Positions 10,238 through 18,973 of a stretch of DNA of 26,526 nucleotides are shown in pieces (the stretch's first letter is position 1; each line of letters opens with the position of its first letter). Under the pieces are notes generated by a model. It saw only the letters and a list, made by a program, of their open reading frames with translations. It searched no databases and had not been told where the DNA came from. Origin of the DNA: Cercozoa sp. M6MM (taxonomy: Eukaryota > Endomyxa: Ascetosporea). Location: assembly GCA_040357565.1 (NCBI GenBank), contig JBDODJ010000147.1; one strand, 5' to 3'. Position numbers and translations under genes: made by a program.

Positions 10238-11224
10238 AAGCGTGGTGTCCTGTCACTCTCGTTTAATCAGCTGGTTGCGGAGCACTCTCGTGCTTGACGC
10301 CGGAAGCCGTCGCATCACTCACGGGTGCTAGCCATCCCAACGGCAGCGAACTGGATTTAACGCATCTGTGGCTGCGAATGCTTCACCGAGCAGCTGCTCT
10401 GCCAGGTCAAACGCGCTTTCCATGCGCCGAATCAACCGAATTCACTGTATTATCTATACTCTTCTTTTGAGCAGACGAGGCAACAAGCGTCAGCTCGGCT
10501 CTCGTTGGCCTGGATTTAATTCTCCAGATGAGTGCACTGCCTCCAGATATTCAAGAAAGCTGGTTTCTGGAGCAGCGCAACGCTTGTCTTGGAACTTCCG
10601 ATGCGCCCTCGAAAGCGGGACCGAACCCGAAACTTAAATCTCCCACTACGCTGAATGGAAGTGCTGAAAACTCCTCGGTTAGCCACGTGTAGCCTCGTCA
10701 CTGGAATTTATTTAGACGTTAATCACGTAAATTCGCGCAATTGTTTCGTTTAGGCAGTTTAGCTATCAACCAAGCATACAGTACGAAAAATACAGCCGAG
10801 TTGCCCTAGTAGGACATCCTACAGGCAAGTACGGGCACAGTTCAGTTCAGTTTACAGTAGTAGCGGAGCTATATTCCACAACAGTAAAATGTACATGTAC
10901 AAGCGATAGATCAGGATTGGTCGGGAGTGAGTGCGAGCGTAGCCTAGTGAGTGGATCTCATGACAAGTTCGCAAGGTCGCACATCCGAATTCCCCTTCCG
11001 ACTTTGTTTCGTTTTTCAAGTTTCAGTTCAAAGAGTTCAGTCGTTTGGTTGGTGGCATCGTTCTTGCAATTTAACCAGGCTGCAGGCTCAAAGAGTAAGC
11101 AATGAGTGCCGTGCTAACTTACACTAAAAAATACCTTTAAACTACTATCGGTACATTTAAAAACCCTCCGTGCGGAATGCGAAGTCCGAGGCAGGGAAAC
11201 CCTTGTTGAACCTTAGACAGTTTG
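10238..11224. other. Intergenic region, about 1 kb, no convincing gene
   Basis: This is the longest clearly gene-poor stretch, between two plus-strand genes. The minus strand holds a 31-residue frame at 10328-10423 (starts MESAFDLAEQLLGEAF, ends in TAG) and, upstream of it near 10490-10600, a stretch with the coding-like piece TSFLEYLEAVHSSGELNPG. I could not join the two by splicing in phase. They may be exons of a small minus-strand gene or noise. The right half (10700-11224) is AT-richer and should contain the promoter of the next gene. Confidence 0.4.
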
Positions 11225-13518
11225 ATGGCAATGATCGCTGCTGTTCTCTTGTTGTCTACACTTGTCGGCGCTCCGGCGAGTACACTGACCACAGACGAAG
11301 ACCTATCGTGCGACGCGAGCTCAATTCCGAACCGAGCCGAGACAGCTCAATCTGACGATGCGTTATCGGCAGCGTCGAGCCTTGAGTCTGAGGTTGTAAG
11401 TCAGTTTGAATCGAAAGAACAAAACGTCACACTTCTCGCCTAATATAAGTTTATTGACTGTATAAATTTACTGTGCATGTATTGATTTGAGTTTCTTCGT
11501 TTCAGCATGATGCTATCCCCGACTTGTTGGCTGGTTTAAGCGACGGTAGAAAGTGGTACGGCGACCCCGCGTACCTTTCAGACGATGACGTTGGTGTCTT
11601 TAAAATCGTCTTGGAACGCTACCCGACGCGCATAAAACCGACTGCACAGGATGCATACACATTGAGGAATGAGTGCGACTCCGACTCTGACAGCTGCTAC
11701 TTTTGGCGGAGAGACTGTAAATTTACAATGCAATTATCTCTCCTTTTTGCAGTTAATTTACTTCAGAATTGCAGCTTTACGTGTAGACCGAGGAAGCAGC
11801 TCAATGGAACTCTGTCGATACTACAATGGCAAGCGAACTCCGAGTCGGTGCTCAACGAAAGATGATTATTTCGGAGTCGGTAAAATACTTCAGTTCGAGT
11901 TTTACATCTTACGGCTTTTCTTTGACTCTCACCTGCCGTTCTTGAGCTCTGCAGTCGAATCGCCGAGTGTCTCATCAAATTTGGAGGCCTTGCGACCAAT
12001 GGAGCCGATGGAGCCCAATTTAACTCATGTCTCGCTGAGACAGCCAAGTTGTGCCGCTCCCATTGAAACCACAGATGCTCCGACTATTCGGAGATGGACA
12101 GTGGTACGTGTCTTCTCTCCCTCGTAGTTATTCCTGTCCTTTTCGATGCGTACGACAGGTGGTATCCAACACGAGAGGTGCCAACGGCTTGATCCATCTA
12201 GTACCTTACACTGAAAGAACCCGCACTCACCGACACAAAGGTGGTACAGCACAGTGCAACCTGGGGGGGGGGGGGGGGGGTATTTTCGGAAATTGGTGAG
12301 GATCAACTGCTTTCAGAAATGGCCTGCAGCTTCGCCGAGAAAAGCGGGCGAGTTGTGGTAAACGATTAAATTCAATTAAAGGCGTTTGTGTCAAGATGAA
12401 ATGCTCTCTTCATGATAGGTCCTGTGGCACGATGTGAGTTCGGTGAGACGAACATTCGGTCACGCAAATGTCGCCGCTTTCCTCGAAGCCTGCAAATACG
12501 ATAACAATGGAGGCGAGGCAGAGGCCGAAAAAATCAACAGGGCAACATTGTGCTTGGCAATGAGTGGCACCCTTTTGCCTGTGCGGTTGCAACACGAGTT
12601 CGAAGGCGGTTGGTGGAGAGTGCGCACTCGCGATGACCACTCTCTCACCGTGCTTCCTTCGGCGAAACCTGCTGAGGTAAACTACTTGACATCTTTTCAA
12701 AGATATATACTTCACAGTCTAAGTTTTTTTACACATCCGTTTTTGTATCCTAGAGTACGACAGTGATGGAAGAAGCAGTGATGGACTTGGCTTCTTTGTC
12801 TGAGCTGCGGAAGGAGTGCTCTGATCTCAGCGCGACTGCGTGTTCGATGCTGCGACTGCCGGAAGCGTTCGACTCAGTTCTTCGGTAGGTTGAACGCAGC
12901 AGAATACACGAGATGAAGATCATCTATGAATGTGCTTGTAGGAGACTCAAGGATGGGACGAAAGAAGAGGTCGCGAACGGCATCTGTGCACGTGCGTTGA
13001 ACTGGCGGACGACAACTGTAAATTCGCATCTCTTGATCGTCCGGAGACCCCAGACTGTAAAACTGACATCGCAGTGGGTGCCTATCGTTCACCTCAAGAC
13101 GGATGCAGAGAGACCAAGAACAGCCCTTCCGGAAGAACCAGAAGACCATGAGCAATGGCCGGATGATGACCCAAACTATCACTACGCCAACAGGTGGGTT
13201 CGAGTACCGCTGCAGCAGGCCGAAATTCTCCCTGCTTCGGACGATGTACGACCCGTAAGTGAAACTCCTTTCTGTGCACGCATGCCTGTCGATCCATTTT
13301 TACCTTTTCACTGTAGACTACAAACTACTGGCGTCCTCTTCCTGTATCGATTGGTTCTAAACTTACTGTATGAGTGCTCGTTTTTTGGGTATTGCCCTGT
13401 GCGATAGGAAAACAAACGAAAGGCGCGATTGCTGTCGTCCAGTACTGGAGTACCTGTCGGCCAAGATGTTAATGTAAAACTAATTCCGGATACAGATTAT
13501 CATCATTGGATTTACTGA
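11225..13518 (+). CDS. Secreted or membrane-trafficked 532-residue orphan protein
   Basis: I do not recognise this protein. Eleven exons close in phase to 532 residues: 11225-11395, 11506-11716, 11775-11879, 11955-12103, 12159-12240, 12317-12357, 12419-12676, 12754-12884, 12942-13254, 13317-13343, 13408-13518. It starts MAMIAAVLLLSTLVGAPAS, a good cleavable signal peptide. The N-terminal third has scattered cysteines (NECDSDSDSC, ELCRYYNGKRTPSRCST). The middle contains HEFEGGWWRVRTRDDHS and a helical Cys-bearing part (LRKECSDLSATACSMLRLP). The C-terminal part is rich in Trp, Pro and charged residues and ends DYHHWIY. No other hydrophobic span is seen, so a soluble lumenal or secreted protein is inferred. 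A 36-nt in-frame piece at 13018-13053 has GT-AG ends and could be an optional intron. Confidence 0.72.
12263..12280. repeat. 18-base G run in an intron
   Basis: An unbroken G tract lies on the sense strand of the intron 12241-12316 of the orphan gene. It is the opposite composition to the C-rich introns seen elsewhere in the window. Its length may be unreliable because long homopolymers are prone to sequencing error. Confidence 0.95.
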
Positions 13519-14364
13519 TATGTACTGAAAATTTAGTTGAGAGAGACGCTAAGCACGATTTTCAGAATACAATTCCAACACGAGTGGGGTCACTTGCAAG
13601 AGGAAGCGCGGCGTACCTCCGACAGCTCGGACGATGACTGCTGCGCTTGCACGTGTTTGCAAAGGTACTGCATTGCCTGTACATTCAGATATACAGCTAA
13701 TAGGGGGGACTGGGTAGGGGTGAACAGTGACGTCGTTCGTAAAATAAGGCTGTCCAAAGGTTGTTGTGCTGTAGTTGTTTGCGAACGATGATGCGTTGCT
13801 GCACTTGCAAGTGCCTTGACTGTTGTCGCTGACTCGCTGAAATTGAAGCCATACTCGACTCCGAAATACGTTGGAAGGGTCGGGTGTCCGATTCCCTGTA
13901 ATTTATAGTTCCCCAAGACATCGTCGTCTCGCTGTACGGTACGTTTTAAGGCGAAGCTGTAGCGCACTGACGTCGGTAACTCGGTGCGGTATAACGTCAG
14001 TAGTACGGTCGGGCACGCGTCATTCATATTCAGTTTGTTATTTTTCGTTGAGTAATGATATCGACATGCATTTTAAGAGGTTTGTTATTTTTCGTTGAGT
14101 AATGATATCGACATGCATTTTAAGAGGTTTGTTATTTTACGTTGAGTAATGATATCGACTCATGTTTCTTCATTTCGAGATGTGCCCTCGCCCTCTCGAC
14201 CACAGTGTATTGTCGGAGTGGCTATCTGAGACTTCCGAGATAGCGCTGTTGGTGTTCAAATCGAAGCCGAAGTTGAAGTAAACGACTTGCCGGACTGGTG
14301 CAGCGCAGGGAAATTACTGAGTTGGTTTCCTATCAGACTCAACTAACTAACTACCGTACCGCCA
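13519..14364. other. Intergenic region between convergent genes
   Basis: This 846-bp gap lies between the 3' ends of the orphan gene and hemC. Apart from the 47-bp tandem repeat at 14033-14159, I see nothing convincing. A plus-strand frame near 13537-13665 (HEWGHLQEEARR, then SDDDCCACTCLQ) is Cys-rich, but has no start, partner exon or match to the CxCx3Cx5C module. Confidence 0.6.
14033..14159. repeat. 47-bp tandem repeat, 2.7 copies
   Basis: Two identical 47-bp units (14033-14079 and 14080-14126) are followed by a 33-base partial third copy (14127-14159) with one substitution. Each unit contains GTTGAGTAATGATATCGAC. The near identity of the copies suggests recent duplication. The repeat lies between two convergent 3' ends. 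Confidence 0.97.
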
Positions 14365-15937
14365 CTAGCTTGAAGCGGCCGAACCCGAAGCCGAGGCACG
14401 CACGGCATCAAGAATGGCAGTGGCGCCCTGTTGGCGCAGCTGCTCGGCAACGAGTTCGCCCAGGGCGCCCGAGTCGTCCAGAGTGTGGCATTCGCGAGAG
14501 CCATGGAACTCGGCCACTGCAGTACCGTCCGGCGACACAACAACACCGTGCAACGACAGCTCGTCCGTGTCGCTGCCATCTTTACTCGTCCAAGCGGACG
14601 CACAGGCCACAGGCACCTTGCAGCCGCCTTCGAGCGACTTGAGCATCATGCGCTCGCTGTGCACACGCAGCACTGCGCCAAAGCAGGAGAGTAAACTTGC
14701 AGTTTGACAAAAAACTTACTGAAAAAATGATTGCAAAATCTGTTTAAAAAACTGATGGAAGAAACATACGAGTTCGAGCGCACGTGATGCGCTTGCACGC
14801 TTCGAGTACTTCGGCATTGTCCTCGTGCGCCACGACAGCGACGACGCCCTGCGCGGCTGCGTGCCTGCTCAGCACAACACACGGGCGTTGCCAATCATCA
14901 AAGGAAACATGAGACAACGCACGGGAACGAAGAGAGCGGAAGCAGGTAGTTCAAGCGGTTCTGCCAGCCAAGTCGCTCCAGACCAGCCTCGGCCAGCACA
15001 ATGGCGTCAAACTGCACTCCCAAAATATAGTCCAAGCGTCAAAACAACTGTATTCTTGAACGTAAACATTTCAAAACCCATACCTGAGCTTCGTCGAGTT
15101 TTCTTGTGCGCGTGTTCAGGTTACCGCGGCATTCTCGAATGTCAAACCTGCAAAAACAAAGTCTGTCAACCCCAGCGGTACAGCAGCAAAGCCCGATAGA
15201 TACAGTACGTGTTCGGGTAGGCGCGTTGCAAGAGTGCTCTTCTGCGCACACTCGAAGTACCAATCACTGGCTTGTTGTCGTTGCTGCCGTCCTTGTTGAC
15301 GAGAGAGACAGCATTGGACAAGTCTTCGAGTGTTCGCACGCCGTTCTTGCTGAGTTATCCACCCATCAACAGGAAAAAAAAACTGACAACTTAAACAAGG
15401 TACAGATGAGTCGGATGGATCACAAGACAGTCGCGAACCGCACCACGCGGAATAACAGCCGCCAAAGTCAGCTTCTCAGGCAATGTGGTCGGCAGGTCTT
15501 TCATCTAACACAGTCCATCAGTTCAGTTGAGCATGTACTTGATGATGAGAATGTTGAACAAAATGATACGGAATGCACGGCAATTTGACACGTGTTGTCT
15601 AGCAGCGCAACATCAAGTTCTTTGGTGAACACGCCCTTGTCGCTGAAGGCCGACAAAGGTACGTTCTGCACGCGATCACCCAGAGTGCTGACGCCCAAGA
15701 TTTCGCAGCTCTGCGCAAACAATTTGCTTACGCCATCGCGAGTTTTAGCACAAGGCGTCCATGCCATAACAGCGCGCATGATACACGGACACTCAGTGGC
15801 ACGGAGGAGTATCGTAAAGCGGAACGGACCACGTTGGACGCTTGCAAAGCATCGCGAACGGCGTATGCCTGCCAAAGCGCGAGATCGCTCTTGCGAGTGC
15901 CAATGACGATCTTGCTGATGCTAGCGCCTGAACTCAT
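14365..15937 (-). CDS. hemC: Hydroxymethylbilane synthase (porphobilinogen deaminase)
   Basis: This enzyme joins four porphobilinogen molecules into hydroxymethylbilane on the way to heme, using a covalently bound dipyrromethane cofactor. Eight exons (15830-15937, 15570-15710, 15404-15504, 15209-15349, 15084-15147, 14923-15011, 14770-14864, 14365-14672) close in phase to 348 residues, normal for the family. Visible motifs are IVIGTRKSDLALWQA at the N-terminus, GDRVQNVPLSAFSDKGVFTK, ALLDN then IAVHSMKDLPTTLPE, VIGTSSVRRRALLQRAYP, RGNLNTRTRKLDE, FDAIVLAEAGLERLGW, and the cofactor cysteine in LEGGC at about residue 263. The usual QGALG(V/I)E segment reads AAAQGVVAVVAHED here. No plastid leader is seen at this start, so a cytosolic enzyme is inferred. 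It is head-to-head with MIC10. Confidence 0.96.
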
Positions 15938-16173
15938 GACTGTACCAAACCACCTGTGCGCAGCGGTGCCGAGCTTGTGACGCAAACTTTGGCAACGACA
16001 TTTTTGTTAAAGGTGCGCATCAAAATCGCCCGAAGGGCGCGGCGACGCCTGTGGCGGTCGGTGCTTGCCTTAGAGTGTCTGGCCTGAGTCACACGCGATT
16101 TCCTTGGTATGCAGCCCTCCACTTATATCATGTTCCCAACAAAAATGCAACTGATTTTGCGATGCGGACAGAG
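15938..16173. promoter_or_regulatory. Shared divergent promoter of hemC and MIC10
   Basis: The 236 bp between the two start codons should hold promoters and 5' UTRs for both genes. It is too short to separate two independent promoters, so coordinated control of heme synthesis and inner-membrane organisation is possible. I see no clear TATA box. An ATG at 16162, in frame with MIC10, would shorten the gap by 12 bp. Confidence 0.6.
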
Positions 16174-16658
16174 ATGCCGTCGGAGGACAAGCTGATGTCG
16201 CGATGGCAGGAATGCGCGCAGGAGATCGGTCAGAACATGGCCGTGGGTGCTGTCGTCTGCGGTGTCGCTAGTCTCGTGCTCTTCTGTAGCTTCCCAGTTT
16301 AACCATGTCATCTTTGAGCACTCTTTGCACTGCTTGTTTGCACGTACTTGCAGCGCGTCGCACGGTGCGCATCGCCTTCACGACCTTTGGTGCTGGCGTC
16401 GGCACGGGTGTGGCCATCTCGGGTGGCAACCGCTGCGTCAAGGCGCCTGCCCGCGTGCAGGGCGGCAACTCTCCTTTTTCCAAGTTCGCTGGTAGCTTTT
16501 GTTGCTGTGCTTTTTATGTTGAGTTGAGTTCAATCGATCCTTTTGTTGCAGCTGCCTCAGGCTCCGGTTGCCCGTTGCGCAAGGGTCAGAACAAGCCGGC
16601 CATCAGCGATGAGGACCATGAGCTGCCCACGAGCGAGGTTTACGAGCAGCCTGAGTAA
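16174..16658 (+). CDS. MIC10: MICOS complex subunit MIC10 (cristae junction protein)
   Basis: MIC10 is a small hairpin membrane protein that oligomerises at cristae junctions of the mitochondrial inner membrane. Three exons (16174-16285, 16354-16491, 16552-16658) close in phase to 118 residues; an ATG at 16162 would add four. The family pattern is clear: EDKLMSRWQECAQEIGQN, a first span (MAVGAVVCGVASLVLF), a short basic turn (RRTVR), and a second span carrying the diagnostic GxGxGxG motif in TTFGAGVGTGVAIS. Typical MIC10 proteins are about 80-100 residues and stop soon after the second span. Here an extra tail of about 55 residues follows, with GGNSPFSKFAG and a C-terminal DEDHELPTSEVYEQPE, acidic and polar. 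The tail spans both downstream introns, so it is not a read-through artefact. Confidence 0.9.
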
Positions 16659-16920
16659 ATTAAACCCTCCAGTCCGTCCAATAGCAGATTAACCGGATTG
16701 CATGCAATGCATGTTGAGAAATTACGAATATATAAATCAAATCAACACGTCAACGTCAAAAACGAAACAAGTGAGCGAGTTCAATGTATGCACACATCGG
16801 TCAATGAACATACATACATTGTTCTCAGCGTGCGGTGTGTGTCGTGTGTACATGCTTTTGTGACTGTGTCTTCAAGCTATTTCAGTTTCTTTTGTTCTGT
16901 TGTTTCTCCACGTGCCATGC

Positions 16921-17014
16921 CTACAGAGGACGCGAGCTGCCAAACGTCGACTTGAGGCCCTCGTACACCGACACTGGGACACAACAGACATAAAAGATAC
17001 AGAGATAGATAGAC

Positions 17015-17045
<31 letters not shown>

Positions 17046-18662
17046 AACAGATAATGTGAGTGCATGCAAAGGGTACTCGTAATGCCAAACAGCGGCGCAA
17101 TGATCATGCAGCGCGGCAGCACGCCCTTCCACAGTGCCGCCGCGCCTTCTTTCGCAACAGTGTCGCGTGTCGTGCTCGCAATCAGACGTACTTCCTGTTG
17201 ACAGAGGTAGAAAAGTAAAGCTATTAAAAGAGGCAGTCAAAATGAGTACCTGCGGCCAGAACGAGCGTCCAGTCACCTTGGGGTTTTGCGAGTCACTAGT
17301 CGCCTGTGCATTTGAGGTGTCAAGATTGGGCTGGGAAGTTTGTGAAAAGCTAGAGGGGTAGGAAGCCCTACCTGCGCATGGATACGCGTCTTGATGACAT
17401 CAAGCGGCGTCGTGAGACCGGCGGCCAGTGTGCCAGCGAACGAGCCGGCCAGAAAGCCGGCGACATTGCCGTCCAGCGGCGTCGTCTTCATGAGCTCGGT
17501 GCGACCAATCGAGTAGAGCGAAAAGTACACAGCACTGAACGGCACGTCTCTGCACAACACGTGATACACCGCAAATCCAAATGGGACAAAACAACAGGGA
17601 CAGAGCCGAGGCACCTCTGCCAGGTCGACAGCACGCCCGTGTACATGCCGCGTGCGCCAAAACTGCGCGCCAGTTCGCCGTACGTCGGCTTCTTCTTCAG
17701 CAGACCCTTCTTGAGCTTGTCGCCCATCGTGACACCTACTCGAAGGAGACACATGCACACGCACATACATAAAAGCAATATTGACATTGAGATACCCTGG
17801 ATCTTGAGCAGCTCCATTGGGTTCGTCGCCGCCACCTGGAAGAAACCCGCGAGCGCACCGGCCGCCATCTCGGCACCTTTACACATCTCAGTTAGCCCAG
17901 AGTGCATGTACTAGGGTGTGTGTGTGTGTGTGTGTGTGTTGAGAGAGTTTTCACTACTCACAATGCTCGGACTGAGAGTACAACCAGGCACACCCCAAGC
18001 ACTCCATATATATATATATATATATATATATAAACGAGCAAGCTACCCAGCGAAAGCGAGTCGTCGTCATCGCGGCAGAAACGGTACTTGGCGAACTGAT
18101 GTCGGAACAGGTCGTTAAGTGTGATCTTGAGTGCCTGCTCACAAGATCAGCACAGAGAAGCGTCCACCGACATTCTTTCTTTCTCTTTCTTTCTCTGACT
18201 GCGCACCTTCTCCGGCATCACAAGCAGCACATTTGGCGGCCAGCCCTACAAGTTTATTCCACAGATGTGCACACTTCGTTTTAACAGAGCAACCAGTAGG
18301 CAGACACAAATGCAGACACAAGTGCGTACCTTGTAAAGGCCAGGAACGCCGTGGTTCCGCATGACGCTCGTGAAGCAGTGCAGCGGGTTGCGGTACCTCG
18401 CCTGCTGACCGGCTGTTTGAAAGGCAAAAAACACATGAAATAAGAACGGAAAAAAAGAAACAGCGAGAGGTACCACTCGTCTTTTGGTCCTGCATCTTGG
18501 TCTTGACCAGATCGATCGGGAAGATGCATGTCGTGGCCACAGCCTACACCAGATCCCAACAATACCAACACTGCACGAGCGGAACTGCGAGCAACGGGAA
18601 CTAGAGTGCGAGAGTACGCCAGCCACGCCAGAAAACGCGACCTTCTCACCAAGTTCCTGCAT
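16921..18662 (-). CDS. SLC25A22: Mitochondrial carrier, glutamate-carrier type (SLC25A22/A18-like)
   Basis: Mitochondrial carriers move metabolites across the inner membrane; this subtype in animals imports glutamate with a proton. Eleven exons (18618-18662, 18477-18543, 18330-18412, 18207-18245, 18047-18134, 17796-17876, 17615-17735, 17372-17549, 17250-17303, 17077-17194, 16921-16973) close in phase to 308 residues, the family length. All three signature repeats are intact: FPIDLVKTK (about 23-31), NPMELLKIQ (126-134) and TPLDVIKTR (222-230). Subtype clues are MPEKALKITLNDLFRHQF, RDVPFSAVYFSLY and GVLPRCMIIAPLFGI, which match the glutamate-carrier pattern better than other carriers. The acceptor at 17877 is the least certain junction. 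The introns are full of microsatellites. It is head-to-head with the V-ATPase gene. Confidence 0.9.
17003..17044. repeat. GATA microsatellite in a carrier intron
   Basis: A run of GATA units with one GACA interruption lies in the last intron of the carrier gene (16974-17076). It reads CTAT on the coding strand. Confidence 0.97.
17916..17939. repeat. GT dinucleotide microsatellite in a carrier intron
   Basis: An uninterrupted run of about twelve GT units lies in the carrier intron 17877-18046. On the coding strand it is a CA repeat. Confidence 0.97.
18006..18032. repeat. AT dinucleotide microsatellite in a carrier intron
   Basis: An uninterrupted AT run lies in the same carrier intron as the GT repeat. 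A further CTTT-rich stretch at about 18174-18198 lies in the next intron upstream. Confidence 0.97.
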
Positions 18663-18973
18663 GTTCTACGCCTGCACCAACACAACGCGCACTCAAACTT
18701 TTACAAAATGTGTTGCACTCAAAATGAGTCGATCTGATGCAGCAAAAAACACGCAATGTTCTTGACAGAACGCACCCGGCCACAGTCCGCCCTACTAACA
18801 AGCACACACGTGTGTTGTTGTGCGCGTCGTAATGCACGAATGCCGTCGATACTGTAGCCCATGGCTTAGTCCATTTTTATTGCTGTCCGGTTTTGAGAGC
18901 CGACACGAACAGTGCGACGAGAGTTGACAAAGTACGTTTAGTATAAGTGCACGTGGCTGCATCGAACAGTGCC
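18663..18973. promoter_or_regulatory. Divergent promoter region of the carrier and V-ATPase d genes
   Basis: These 311 bp separate the start codons of two divergent genes and should hold both promoters. I see no clear core element, repeat or upstream exon. The placement of the right edge depends on the 9-nt first exon of the V-ATPase gene being correct. Confidence 0.5.

Noticed and set aside
14298-14707. Plus-strand frames across the end of hemC
   Set aside because: They overlap antisense the last hemC exon, which contains the cofactor-binding LEGGC motif.
14365-15937. Bacterial origin of hemC
   Set aside because: Eight exons with local-type introns and eukaryotic-like sequence argue for an ordinary nuclear gene.
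17378-17914. Long plus-strand open frame of 178 codons
   Set aside because: It is antisense to the carrier exons, which carry all three carrier signatures.
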